This document shows positions 22,719-30,209 of a stretch of DNA of 64,000 nt, piece after piece. The position numbers and the translations under genes are program-made. Source of the DNA: a virus; IMG/VR virus record IMGVR_UViG_3300008114_000020, positions 1 to 64,000 of that record. One strand, given 5' to 3'. Position 1 is the first letter of the stretch. Every line of letters begins with the position of its first letter. The notes beneath the pieces were generated by a model. It had not been told where the DNA came from. It was given only the letters and a program-made list of their open reading frames with translations, and made no database searches.

Positions 22719-23474
22719 TACTATAAACTTACTATCTTTTTGAGGTCGTTTTCGTGTGACTTTATATTTTAATCCCACAATAATGTCGTTCTCATCTCGA
22801 TATCTCATATCATATAAGTCACCATCGATAACTTTTCTACCCCAAAACTTTTTGGGTATTTCTTTTTTGAAAACAACGGCAACTCGTATACCATTGTTCA
22901 ACATACTAATACAATCTGAAAAGTTTGTACCACTAAATGAAAATGTTAAGTCGTAGTTCTTATACTTCTTAACTAACTCCATTCGTTTACCCACTTTGCT
23001 GTAGTCGTAAAACATAACATTAGGAAACAATTGCAAAATGTTTTTTCTTTTACCATCTATCTCCATATGAAAAGATTCGGGTGAAATGTCTGAAGTGTTA
23101 TTTAAACGAACACTAAAGTGATAACCTTGTTTTTCTGCCTTCTTTTTTGCCGCCTCAATTTCTGCAACCATCCATTGCATGAAATACTGGCGATGTTCGA
23201 AAAACAATTTTGTTTTTTTAATTCTACTCTCAGTAATCATGTCATCTCTCATGTTCATTCGATTCATACCAGATTCGTTTAAACATAGTGCAGTACACTC
23301 CGCGTTTCTCATTGGGCAAACTTCGTAACCACTTAAGTCCGCGGGTGCGAGGTAAAGACTGTAGGTTAATTCATCATACTTGTACGCCTTAGCGTGTTTT
23401 GATGTCAGGTTAACTGAACCTAAATAATTGATTCCAGTTTCCTTTCTGGCTTGGGTTTTATTTCTGTACTCCAT
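22704..23474 (-). CDS. GP88-like phage protein, 256 aa
   Basis: Start 23474. The protein shows C-P-M-R-N-A-E-C-T-A-L-C-L-N near residue 51, R-L-N-N-T-S-D-I-S-P-E near 125 and V-M-F-Y-D-Y-S-K near 155, the pattern of the gene-product-88 family known from actinophages (V-C-P … C … C-L; R-L-N-x-x-S-D-I; F-Y-D-Y-T-K). The Cys triplet could bind a metal or cluster. No activity is established. Confidence 0.65.
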   Translation of the reverse strand: MEYRNKTQARKETGINYLGSVNLTSKHAKAYKYDELTYSLYLAPADLSGYEVCPMRNAECTALCLNESGMNRMNMRDDMITESRIKKTKLFFEHRQYFMQWMVAEIEAAKKKAEKQGYHFSVRLNNTSDISPESFHMEIDGKRKNILQLFPNVMFYDYSKVGKRMELVKKYKNYDLTFSFSGTNFSDCISMLNNGIRVAVVFKKEIPKKFWGRKVIDGDLYDMRYRDENDIIVGLKYKVTRKRPQKDSKFIVDPSQ

Positions 23475-23494
23475 ATAATATTGGTTTAACAATA

Positions 23495-23526
23495 CAAATA
23501 TAAAACGAATTCTTTTATATTCCAAA
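23495..23526 (-). promoter_or_regulatory. Host-type promoter
   Basis: TTTG (23523-23526), 20 bases, TATATTTG (23495-23502) on the - strand, ahead of ATG 23474. Confidence 0.8.
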
Positions 23527-23579
23527 TTTATTTTTATTTTTTTTCTTCAGGAGGGACCTGTTCTTCCCAGGGCGATATT

Positions 23580-23597
23580 GTTTGGCGGGCGCCAAAC
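23580..23597. repeat. Compact GTTTGGC…GCCAAAC palindrome
   Basis: GTTTGGC-GGGC-GCCAAAC: the two arms of the repeated intergenic dyad stand only 4 bases apart, giving an almost perfect palindrome as expected for a dimeric protein's binding site. In other intergenic regions the arms are farther apart. Confidence 0.65.
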
Positions 23598-23643
23598 TAA
23601 TTTAATAGACGAACTGTGCAGCTCCTCCGCACACATTCGAGCA

Positions 23644-23677
23644 ATAAAAAACCCCCACATTTCTGTGAGGGTTTTTC
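23644..23677 (-). terminator. Rho-independent terminator
   Basis: CCCTCACAGAAATGTGGGGG hairpin with T run on the - strand after the gene at 23706-24077. Confidence 0.8.
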
Positions 23678-23705
23678 GAACCGAACATTAAATCAATATA
23701 CTAAA

Positions 23706-24077
23706 CTAAAGAACCCCTTCTATTGAATGTCCCTTTTTGGTGAGGTTTTTACCTTTACGTTCATAGTTGTTGTAGCCAACCAAAAACAAATCGTCTTTGG
23801 TCCCTAACACCATCGAACCTTCAAGTTTCATTCCACCATAAGTTACTTTCAGCTTACGCATAAAATCATTGAAAGAACGCTCAAGCTGTACACCAATCTT
23901 ATCGGTAGGAGGAACTGGTGCATTTTCAATGTGATAACGAGTACCAACACGAGAAAATTTAATTCCCACCATTTCCTTTTTCTCAAAGTTTGGTAAACTC
24001 TCATTAAGGCATTCACGAATTTCGTGCAAAGACTTCTTCAGAGAATTAGCCGTAGTCTTTCTTGGTTTTTTTATCAT
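23706..24077 (-). CDS. Hypothetical protein, 123 aa
   Basis: ATG 24077 gives a basic N-terminus (I-K-K-P-R-K-T-T-A-N-S-L-K-K) and a beta-rich C-terminal half. No family recognised. It has its own promoter-like sequence and terminator. Confidence 0.6.
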   Translation of the reverse strand: MIKKPRKTTANSLKKSLHEIRECLNESLPNFEKKEMVGIKFSRVGTRYHIENAPVPPTDKIGVQLERSFNDFMRKLKVTYGGMKLEGSMVLGTKDDLFLVGYNNYERKGKNLTKKGHSIEGVL

Positions 24078-24100
24078 ATTCAAGTTTTTGAATTACAGTA

Positions 24101-24135
24101 CAAAAGTAATAAGAATATTTTCGATAAACAACAAA
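24101..24135 (-). promoter_or_regulatory. Probable host-type promoter
   Basis: TACTTTTG (24101-24108) with TTTG at 24132-24135; the spacing of 23 is longer than in the other promoters, so this one is less certain. Confidence 0.5.
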
Positions 24136-24225
24136 TATTTTCACTTTGTTCAACTTTTTTGTCAAAACCTTATACAAAAAGTGTCTTTTTTATTGGATTA
24201 CAAACATTTGTGTGTTGAAAACTCC

Positions 24226-24232
24226 GCCAAAC
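24226..24232. repeat. Isolated GCCAAAC element
   Basis: A GCCAAACAAAATC copy between the promoter of the 23706-24077 gene and the terminator of the ParB-like gene, without an obvious second arm. Confidence 0.5.
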
Positions 24233-24280
24233 AAAATCTGGAGTCGTCTTCAGGATGTTACATCTTGTGAAATTTTGAGC

Positions 24281-24310
24281 AAAAAAAAGGGGTAACCTTT
24301 CGGTCACCCC
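24281..24310 (-). terminator. Rho-independent terminator
   Basis: GGGGTGACC-GAAA-GGTTACCCC hairpin followed by T8 on the - strand, after the ParB-like gene. Confidence 0.85.
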
Positions 24311-24332
24311 AATCACTAACCCTAATCCAAAG

Positions 24333-25088
24333 TTAGAAACGAAGGTTCAACTTGTCCTCATTACGACGCTTGTAGTTGTAAATGTCTTCAATCATTTCCG
24401 CGTATGATTTTTTATCACCACACATATAGATTGAACTTGGACGAAGTTTTACTTTATGTAAAAATTCTTCAAACTTAAAATCGGGTTTCTTTTCCATAAT
24501 GGTAAGAATAGTACGAACAAATACCGATTTGTTGTAACCCTTTTCAAAGTAAGGTTTCAGTTGGAGTAGGTTATTCGCCCATTCTTTGGCGGTTTCCATA
24601 TTACCAACAACAAACTTACCATCCGCAAAATCTTGTTTGTCACAATGACGAGTACCAGAATTTTGTAGTAACATAATTCTTTCGGTCAAAGAAAACATCG
24701 GAAACTCTTTTGAAAAATCTTCCAAAGTTTTGTAAGATTTGTTTCCTTGTTCGGAAAAACCATGAATGTAATCTTTCTTACCCCACTCTTTCATGTTCTG
24801 GTTGAACTTACGTGCGGCTTCAAAGATACCTTTCGTGGTGTTGGGGATTGAGTTGTCTACAATAAAGTAGATACCTTTACCCGCTTCTTTTGCTGCGGTT
24901 AGTCGGTGTTGTCCGTCTACAACCACATACTGGGAGTTTACAATGATTGGAACGAGTTTTAATCCGTCCTTCTTCATCGAGTCTGTAATACGCTTAACGC
25001 GTGGAGAGTCTACCTCACGATTTACATTGTGAAGTTTGAACATACCCAAATTTTGGGTGAACTTTACTTGAACATTTTTTGTACTCAT
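24333..25088 (-). CDS. ParB N-terminal-domain protein, 251 aa
   Basis: Residues 17-75 show the ParB fold: N-R-E-V, a helix with R-V-K-R-I-T-D-S-M, L-V-P-I-I-V-N and the D-G-Q-H-R-L-T-A-A motif. The C-terminal 170 residues are helical and basic, differing from chromosomal ParB; similar phage proteins (sometimes called ParB-like nucleases) are common in large phages. A second ParB-fold protein lies at 2743-3207. It probably binds CTP/ATP and DNA, but the role is unproven. Confidence 0.75.
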   Translation of the reverse strand: MSTKNVQVKFTQNLGMFKLHNVNREVDSPRVKRITDSMKKDGLKLVPIIVNSQYVVVDGQHRLTAAKEAGKGIYFIVDNSIPNTTKGIFEAARKFNQNMKEWGKKDYIHGFSEQGNKSYKTLEDFSKEFPMFSLTERIMLLQNSGTRHCDKQDFADGKFVVGNMETAKEWANNLLQLKPYFEKGYNKSVFVRTILTIMEKKPDFKFEEFLHKVKLRPSSIYMCGDKKSYAEMIEDIYNYKRRNEDKLNLRF

Positions 25089-25127
25089 TTTCGTTTCTAA
25101 TTTTAGATTAAAGATTTAATGTGGGTA

Positions 25128-25159
25128 CAAAGATATAATAGTTTTTCTTTTTTTCCAAA
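25128..25159 (-). promoter_or_regulatory. Host-type promoter
   Basis: TTTG (25156-25159), 20 bases, TATCTTTG (25128-25135) on the - strand, ahead of the ParB-like gene. Confidence 0.8.
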
Positions 25160-25348
25160 TTTTTTTTAAAGTTTTTTCAAAAAAGTTTTTCCACATACAT
25201 CTTTGACTTTGTGTATGACAAACATACTAAAACTTTTAAGGATATTCACCAAGAATACTAGTATTTCTTGCCAAACAAAATCGTCCAGCCGTCGTCCAGT
25301 TTTCCCCCTGGCGTATGTTAAAACGAAGATTTTCAGTATTTTAGAAAC
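25160..25348. other. Intergenic spacer with GCCAAAC element
   Basis: Part of the 373-base gap 25089-25461. It holds a GCCAAACAAAATC element at 25270-25276 and a GTCGTCCAG segment; no gene is seen. The rest of the gap is the terminator at 25349-25375 and an AT-rich 3' untranslated stretch. Confidence 0.4.
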
Positions 25349-25375
25349 AAAAAAAGGGATTCCGAAGAACCCCTT
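25349..25375 (-). terminator. Rho-independent terminator
   Basis: GGGGTTC-TTC-GGAATCCC hairpin with T7 on the - strand, about 85 bases after the stop of 25462-25713; the long 3' untranslated stretch is unusual for this region. Confidence 0.7.
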
Positions 25376-25461
25376 TAGTGTGTCAAACCAAACACAAATT
25401 ACAACTATGAAATGTAATCCAATAAAAAGTTACACATCATATTTTACATTGTCAAGTGTTT

Positions 25462-25713
25462 TTAGATTACAGGTAATACATCAAGTTCTTTACCTTTTTC
25501 TTGGTAGAACAAACTTCCACCATCATTTCCCTCATCATCCATAGAAGGAATACATAGTGTTCCGTTGTCCAACTCAATACAAATTGGTCTCTTGTACCAA
25601 CCCATAAGTTCCATTTCCTCATCGGTAAGATAACGAACTGATTTGATAACTCGTCCCTTTAGGACTTTCTCACTTTGATTTACCCAATGGGTAGTTATTT
25701 CTTGATTTGTCAT
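25462..25713 (-). CDS. Conserved phage protein, 83 aa
   Basis: The segments S-V-R-Y-L-T-D-E-E-M-E and G-W-Y-K-R-P-I-C-I-E-L-D-N-G followed by P-S-M-D-D-E-G-N-D-G-G recur in many large phages. Function unknown. Confidence 0.7.
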   Translation of the reverse strand: MTNQEITTHWVNQSEKVLKGRVIKSVRYLTDEEMELMGWYKRPICIELDNGTLCIPSMDDEGNDGGSLFYQEKGKELDVLPVI

Positions 25714-25728
25714 ACGAATGGTTTTTTA

Positions 25729-25774
25729 CAAAGGTATAAAGATTATTTCTTTTTACAAGTTATTTTTGCCAATC
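25729..25774 (-). promoter_or_regulatory. Host-type promoter with upstream element
   Basis: GATTGGC (25768-25774), 8 bases, CTTG (25756-25759, one mismatch), 19 bases, TACCTTTG (25729-25736) on the - strand. Confidence 0.7.
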
Positions 25775-25786
25775 AATATTCACTGT

Positions 25787-26107
25787 TCACCATGTCTTCG
25801 GGTATCTTTCCAAAATATCTTGGGGATAGAGAACACCATTACCATTAAGTAATACATCCTCCCACCAACGAATACCAATTTGTAAACGGGGTACTGCGAA
25901 TTTTGGAATGTCATCTTGATGGACTCTAAAGAACACATCGTTTCTTCCACCCGTTTCAGGTTCGCCTGGTGTAGGTAGTGTTTCTACTTCCTCACAATAT
26001 TTTGCACGAACACCGAATTCTTGTTTTAACCACTTTTCGAATTCCTTAATGTTGGACTTACCGATAAGAGTTGCGGGCCAAACACAAACTTGACTGAAAT
26101 TTTTCAT
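25787..26107 (-). CDS. Conserved phage protein, 106 aa
   Basis: Typical stretches S-Q-V-C-V-W-P-A-T-L-I-G, G-G-R-N-D-V-F-F-R-V-H-Q-D-D-I and K-F-A-V-P-R-L are shared with proteins of diverse large phages. Third gene of the operon that starts at the 26556-26612 promoter. Function unknown. Confidence 0.7.
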   Translation of the reverse strand: MKNFSQVCVWPATLIGKSNIKEFEKWLKQEFGVRAKYCEEVETLPTPGEPETGGRNDVFFRVHQDDIPKFAVPRLQIGIRWWEDVLLNGNGVLYPQDILERYPKTW

Positions 26108-26108
26108 G

Positions 26109-26312
26109 TTACAAATAATTTAATTGACAATAATCCTCAAGGTCAACTAATGGTATGCGACCATATTTTACGGAAGAATAATACCCTTGAGTTTCGTACC
26201 CTTTCTTCCATTGTTCGAACGCCTTACACGCCGCTCTGTGCGACTTGTAGTAAGGTACATCCCTTTCGAGTGTGAACCCATCAGGGGATAAAATTTGAAT
26301 TTTCTGTGCCAT
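26109..26312 (-). CDS. Conserved phage protein, 67 aa
   Basis: I-Q-I-L-S-P-D-G-F near the start and E-T-Q-G-Y-Y-S-S are shared with small proteins in many phages. It starts 4 bases after its upstream neighbour and ends 1 base before the next gene. Function unknown. Confidence 0.65.
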   Translation of the reverse strand: MAQKIQILSPDGFTLERDVPYYKSHRAACKAFEQWKKGYETQGYYSSVKYGRIPLVDLEDYCQLNYL

Positions 26313-26316
26313 ATGA

Positions 26317-26535
26317 TTAACGATAAAGAGTTACATAGTCACCGAAATACTTTTCAATCACGCCAATCAAATTCTCATAATCCCCACTCATCATCTCCTC
26401 TTGAATTTTCTTGGAGTCCAAACCGAGTTGTTTCGCCCATTTTGAGGCGAGACCAATAAGAACGAACGCGTTCCCATCAGGTCCTGTGAGGTCAATCTCA
26501 ATACCTCCTTGTTTTTCATCAATAGATTTTATCAT
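26317..26535 (-). CDS. Conserved phage protein, 72 aa
   Basis: The segment I-D-L-T-G-P-D-G-N-A-F and S-G-D-Y-E-N-L-I define a small family present in large phages. First gene of a three-gene operon (26535 down to 25787). Function unknown. Confidence 0.7.
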   Translation of the reverse strand: MIKSIDEKQGGIEIDLTGPDGNAFVLIGLASKWAKQLGLDSKKIQEEMMSGDYENLIGVIEKYFGDYVTLYR

Positions 26536-26555
26536 TGTCTTGTCGTTTTATAATA

Positions 26556-26612
26556 CAAATATAAATCAGTAATTAATATAATCCAAATATTTTTTTATTT
26601 TTCTTGCCAATC
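26556..26612 (-). promoter_or_regulatory. Host-type promoter with upstream element
   Basis: GATTGGC (26606-26612), 18 bases, TTTG (26584-26587), 20 bases, TATATTTG (26556-26563) on the - strand, for the three-gene operon. Confidence 0.8.
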
Positions 26613-26650
26613 TAATTTCCGTCCTGAACCGTGACTCAGAGTCCTGAGAA

Positions 26651-26674
26651 ATAAAAAAACCCCTTTCGGGGTTT
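26651..26674 (-). terminator. Rho-independent terminator
   Basis: AACCCC-GAAA-GGGGTT-type hairpin and T run on the - strand after 26678-27085. Confidence 0.8.
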
Positions 26675-26677
26675 CTC

Positions 26678-27085
26678 TTACGAGGTGTACTTGTTATAGA
26701 ACACTTCCATTCGTTCCATTACCACATCTAAACTCCAACCACTTGTGTCTTGGTCGTTCCAATGAAAGTAACCCATTTGAAATTTCTCAACACAATTAGG
26801 TATTGATTTATCGTGTACGAACTCGGGGCAACCACCATCAACAAAATCATCTTGGTAGTTACCACGATACTCAATTACGATATCCTTACCATTGAACTTT
26901 TTGGTGTAAGTTACTTTTTGAGTATACTTTTTGGTTTGAACTTTACCCTTTCGTGTCCAACCATGTTCGGACATAAAAACATCCATTTGTTGGTTAACAC
27001 TTTCTTTTATCTTAGAAAGTTCATTCTCTTTTTCCTCTTTTTGTTTTTTCAAGAAGGAATAATAATCTTTAATTGTCGTGTACAT
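26678..27085 (-). CDS. Hypothetical protein, 135 aa
   Basis: A basic coiled-coil-like N-terminus (F-L-K-K-Q-K-E-E-K-E-N-E-L) is followed by a domain with strand-like segments and C-P-E-F. No family recognised. Own promoter and terminator. Confidence 0.6.
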   Translation of the reverse strand: MYTTIKDYYSFLKKQKEEKENELSKIKESVNQQMDVFMSEHGWTRKGKVQTKKYTQKVTYTKKFNGKDIVIEYRGNYQDDFVDGGCPEFVHDKSIPNCVEKFQMGYFHWNDQDTSGWSLDVVMERMEVFYNKYTS

Positions 27086-27106
27086 ATGTTTATTAATTTA
27101 ACACCA

Positions 27107-27163
27107 CAAATATAAAAGTATATAGAATATAATCCAATAATTTTTTTATTTTTTTTGCCAAAC
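27107..27163 (-). promoter_or_regulatory. Host-type promoter with upstream element
   Basis: GTTTGGC (27157-27163), 18 bases, ATTG (27135-27138), 20 bases, TATATTTG (27107-27114) on the - strand. Confidence 0.75.
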
Positions 27164-27358
27164 AATTTGGTGGATTCCAGGTCCCCGCAGCAGGAAACCA
27201 GTAAAACCAGAAGCAATGACTAGAAAAAACCAGTTGTGCAACAGCAGCAACCAGCCCTTGATTTTGGTTGGCGAACCCAAACCATTGATTTTATTGGGTT
27301 TACAGAATGCCAAACAAAATCACGAACAGCAGCGCAACCAGCAGCAACTTCGGAGCAA
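27164..27358. other. Intergenic spacer with CAG-rich stretch
   Basis: Part of the 325-base gap 27086-27410. Between the promoter and the type A dyad lies a stretch rich in AACCAG and CAGCAG words (27177-27260), also seen around 22540-22590. No gene is visible. Confidence 0.4.
27264..27315. repeat. Intergenic dyad, type A, with internal hairpin
   Basis: TTGGTTGGC (27264-27272) faces GCCAAAC (27309-27315). Between them AACCCAA pairs with TTGGGTT around a TTGATTTTA-containing loop. The copy at 30059-30112 has the same hairpin. Confidence 0.65.
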
Positions 27359-27390
27359 TAAAAAACCCCCACCTTTTGAGTGAGGGTTTT
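27359..27390 (-). terminator. Rho-independent terminator
   Basis: CCCTCAC…GTGGGGG-like hairpin with T run on the - strand, ending the four-gene operon 27411-29449. Confidence 0.75.
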
Positions 27391-27410
27391 AACCAATAAA
27401 AATGAAACAA

Positions 27411-28100
27411 CTAACTCTCTGCGACCAATAGTTTTCGGTATTCTTTTTCGGTCAAGTGTCTAACCGAACCACTTTCACACTTCTTTTTCTTCTTAATAAG
27501 AACACAATCACCTTGCCGAACAATTTTCTCAATTCCACCTTCTTTAATGTCTGTTTGAATTGTCCACGCGATTGCTTGAATAGGGGTAATCTTTTCACCA
27601 AAGTTCTCACTACTACTCAACCATTTGTCTTTGTTGTTAGTACGATAAACACTTTGTGCGTCCACCCAAATAAAATACTCCCTATCAGTTGAGGTGTCCT
27701 TACACTTTACAAAGTGAACATTATCTGGTCTACGCCAACCAAATTCTGCACCTTCACCCCAAACATTTCCTTTTACTTCATAAAGTTCGTAGGTGTCCTC
27801 AAAGTTTTTCTTAATGAGTTCACCATTCTCACCAACCCAAAATGTTTCTTTTGAAATCGTTTCGGACTTAATAAGTGTGGGGTTCACTTCTTTGTAAATG
27901 TTTTCCAAACCCAAACAACCTACGGCGATACGCCTCTGTTCAATGTTTTGAATTTCGGTTGTAATTTCTTTGAAAGTAATAGGAACAATATCTTCCCAAA
28001 TATCTTCCAAACCATTAAAGGGTGTATTACGATATTTTGTTTTTAATAAACGACAACCAATGTTGTAGTCAAAACGAGTGTTTTCAATTATGATTTTCAT
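27411..28100 (-). CDS. Hypothetical phage protein, 229 aa
   Basis: A soluble protein with G-W-R-R-P-D-N-V-H-F near residue 121 and a Lys-rich stretch near the end. Last gene of a four-gene operon. Function unknown. Confidence 0.6.
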   Translation of the reverse strand: MKIIIENTRFDYNIGCRLLKTKYRNTPFNGLEDIWEDIVPITFKEITTEIQNIEQRRIAVGCLGLENIYKEVNPTLIKSETISKETFWVGENGELIKKNFEDTYELYEVKGNVWGEGAEFGWRRPDNVHFVKCKDTSTDREYFIWVDAQSVYRTNNKDKWLSSSENFGEKITPIQAIAWTIQTDIKEGGIEKIVRQGDCVLIKKKKKCESGSVRHLTEKEYRKLLVAES

Positions 28101-28120
28101 TTCTTTTACTTTTTAATTGT

Positions 28121-28774
28121 TTACATATCACTTTCAGTCAATACCAAAAATTGTCTTGTTAGTGAAACGAATAATGTGTTATCTACAATTTTAGGTAATA
28201 CATCACTATCCACTTCTTCTGTGTTGAATTGAAACCAATCCTCTTGTTCGCCGTCTGCGTTTTCAAATTCGTGGTTCTCAACAACATCAGTAATCTTTTC
28301 CAATAATGTATCAGAAATCTGTTCTTCCTCATCATTGAGAATACAATCACCTTTGTAGTTAATTGAACTTCCGTCTTGACTGCCAACCAAATTAAGGACT
28401 TTGGTTCTAATAAACTCAACCTCTTTTTCTGTGAGTTCAACAACAACTTCTTCTGTAAAACTCTCTGACCATTCCGCCTGTGCAGATTTGTAATACGAGA
28501 AAGTGGGGTTTTCCTCATCATCTTCATCAAGTGTAATCTCAACACTTCCAAATTCACCAATGTAGTGTCCGTCAGAGTTCACATAAAATTCTACTCTACG
28601 GAAAACATCATCATCAAAGAAACTATCAAGTTCACCACTCTCAACATCTTTGTTTTCTGAATTGTAAAAATTAAAGTGATAATCATTCATACTATCACCA
28701 CCACAACTAAATTCCATAGTTGCGCTTGTAATACCTAACTCTTTCCAGAGTGCGATTGCTTCATTAGTTTGCAT
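28121..28774 (-). CDS. Highly acidic hypothetical protein, 217 aa
   Basis: About one third of the residues are D or E, with runs such as L-D-E-D-D-E-E-N. Such acidity is typical of phage DNA-mimic or host-binding proteins, but also of many unrelated phage proteins. It overlaps the upstream gene by 11 bases. Confidence 0.65.
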   Translation of the reverse strand: MQTNEAIALWKELGITSATMEFSCGGDSMNDYHFNFYNSENKDVESGELDSFFDDDVFRRVEFYVNSDGHYIGEFGSVEITLDEDDEENPTFSYYKSAQAEWSESFTEEVVVELTEKEVEFIRTKVLNLVGSQDGSSINYKGDCILNDEEEQISDTLLEKITDVVENHEFENADGEQEDWFQFNTEEVDSDVLPKIVDNTLFVSLTRQFLVLTESDM

Positions 28775-29168
28775 ATTCGTGGATTTTTTGGTTTAATTGT
28801 TTAACTACTTCGTACGCTTCGGGGTTGTCTAAATCTTTTACCCCATTACACATCCAGGGTTGAACCTCTAAATGTTTAAGGTAATCTTGTGGGGTTGGAA
28901 CGAACTTCATTCTAAAATCTTCTGCGATATGTAACATCGCAATATCAACAACATCAACTGACTTACCATCACTATTAGTAATGTTGTAACCGAAGATTTT
29001 TGGAATGATAGTGTATGCGAACCAAGTGTTGTGGGTGAGTAACCGAGAACTATTATTGTTCATTGTCGCTTTCGGACTATCAATAAGTTCGTGGATAGGT
29101 AAATAATCTTCTACCTTACCACCCCAACGCTTGACGCTGCTCTTTGAGTGAATTAGTGGGTTCGCCAT
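28764..29168 (-). CDS. DUF6915-like protein, 134 aa
   Basis: M-A-N-P-L-I-H-S-K-S-S-V-K-R-W-G-G-K, D-Y-L-P-I-H-E and the H-I-A-E-D-F … P-T-P-Q-D-Y-L segment match the DUF6915 type found in phages and mobile elements. Start 29168 is chosen over an ATG four codons upstream because it gives the family start. Function unknown. Confidence 0.7.
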   Translation of the reverse strand: MANPLIHSKSSVKRWGGKVEDYLPIHELIDSPKATMNNNSSRLLTHNTWFAYTIIPKIFGYNITNSDGKSVDVVDIAMLHIAEDFRMKFVPTPQDYLKHLEVQPWMCNGVKDLDNPEAYEVVKQLNQKIHEYAN

Positions 29169-29170
29169 AG

Positions 29171-29449
29171 TTAATCCCAAATTTGAGTGATAGTACCTTC
29201 AAACGGATTGTACTCAACTTGTTTTCCCATAACCCAATCACCTTGCTCAACTTTGAGTGGTTTGTGTTCGTTTGAGAAACTTCCATCGGGTTGTTCGTGT
29301 CTTAATACACTATCCTTTCTAACTTCAACTTCTGCGAAATCTGTTTGTGTTTCATCAACAATGAAATCACCATACAGAGTGTGCTGGTTAACACCCTCAC
29401 CCTTTAAGAGTGTGTGTTTTTTCTTCGGAGTTACTTTCTTGTTTTTCAT
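29171..29449 (-). CDS. Hypothetical protein, 92 aa
   Basis: A basic N-terminal tail (K-N-K-K-V-T-P-K-K-K-H) precedes a beta-rich segment. First gene of the four-gene operon. No family recognised. Confidence 0.55.
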   Translation of the reverse strand: MKNKKVTPKKKHTLLKGEGVNQHTLYGDFIVDETQTDFAEVEVRKDSVLRHEQPDGSFSNEHKPLKVEQGDWVMGKQVEYNPFEGTITQIWD

Positions 29450-29469
29450 TTTTAGATTGTTTTATGGTA

Positions 29470-29526
29470 CAAATATAAATCTATTTTTTGTATAAGTGAA
29501 TTTTTTTTTTATTTTTTTCGCCAAAC
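29470..29526 (-). promoter_or_regulatory. Host-type promoter, weak -33 box, with upstream element
   Basis: TATATTTG (29470-29477) on the - strand with GTTTGGC at 29520-29526; the expected TTTG box at 20 bases is degenerate. Confidence 0.6.
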
Positions 29527-29550
29527 AAAAATCACCCGTGAAGGTGATTT
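29527..29550 (-). terminator. Rho-independent terminator
   Basis: AATCACC-TTCAC-GGGTGATT hairpin with T run on the - strand, at the end of 29553-29774. Confidence 0.75.
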
Positions 29551-29552
29551 CG

Positions 29553-29774
29553 TCATTCGTTTCGTACAATATCTAATAGGTCATTCACAATTTCTTTTTT
29601 GGTTAATGAAAGAAGTTGATTACCTCTGAACGACAACAACTTAAAGGTATTCATTCCTTTAATACCTTTTTCACCCTCTACATAGTAATCCATTTTCCAC
29701 TTACCCAAATACTTAACATTCCCTATGTGTTTTACATAGTAGACATTACCGATAGTTAGTTTTTCTAAAACCAT
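29553..29774 (-). CDS. Hypothetical protein, 73 aa
   Basis: Start 29774 (M-V-L-E-K-L-T-I-G-N-V-Y-Y-V) chosen because longer starts run into the promoter. A beta-rich, KOW/SH3-like start is possible (I-G-N-V-Y-Y-V-K-H-I-G-N-V-K-Y-L-G). Function unknown. Confidence 0.6.
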   Translation of the reverse strand: MVLEKLTIGNVYYVKHIGNVKYLGKWKMDYYVEGEKGIKGMNTFKLLSFRGNQLLSLTKKEIVNDLLDIVRNE

Positions 29775-29792
29775 ATAAATTAATTTAGAACA

Positions 29793-29849
29793 CAAATATA
29801 AATCTATATTTTGTATAATCCAAATTTATTTTTATATTTCTTGCCAAAC
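29793..29849 (-). promoter_or_regulatory. Host-type promoter with upstream element
   Basis: GTTTGGC (29843-29849), 18 bases, TTTG (29821-29824), 20 bases, TATATTTG (29793-29800) on the - strand. Confidence 0.8.
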
Positions 29850-29896
29850 AAAAGTTATCCTGTGCTGCATCATCACCATCTTGGATACTTATTATT

Positions 29897-30028
29897 ATGA
29901 TAGAAGGGATACTTTATACATTAGGAGTTGAGTTCGTATTAGTCATTATATTGTTTTGTTATGAGTTAAGAAGACAACTAAAAGAAGATTATCAAGAGAA
30001 ACCATTTAGATTCTGGGAAGATACATGA
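29897..30028 (+). CDS. 43-aa membrane peptide on the opposite strand
   Basis: ATG 29897 to TGA 30026-30028 on the + strand, alone in a long - strand block. The product has one membrane helix (YTLGVEFVLVIILFCYEL) and a charged tail. The protein-like composition and fit in a 435-base gap make it plausible; the unusual orientation makes it uncertain. Confidence 0.45.
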   Translation: MIEGILYTLGVEFVLVIILFCYELRRQLKEDYQEKPFRFWEDT

Positions 30029-30058
30029 ACATCTCCTGGTTGCGCGCAGCCCTCGATT

Positions 30059-30112
30059 TTGGTTGGCTCGAACCCAAAGTATTGATTTTATTGGGTTTAG
30101 AGTTTGCCAAAC
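30059..30112. repeat. Intergenic dyad, type A, with internal hairpin
   Basis: TTGGTTGGC (30059-30067) faces GCCAAAC (30106-30112) around AACCCAA…TTGGGTT, closely matching the copy at 27264-27315. Confidence 0.65.
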
Positions 30113-30155
30113 AATTTTCACTGTTTGCGCGTAGCTCACCATCAACTTTGGAGCA

Positions 30156-30184
30156 ATAAAAAACCCCACATTTCTGTGGGGTTC
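30156..30184 (-). terminator. Rho-independent terminator
   Basis: CCCCACAGAAATGTGGGG hairpin with T run on the - strand after the DUF932 gene; identical stem to that at 20130-20160. Confidence 0.85.
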
Positions 30185-30209
30185 TTATTAATTGAGTACC
30201 TAACCAATC

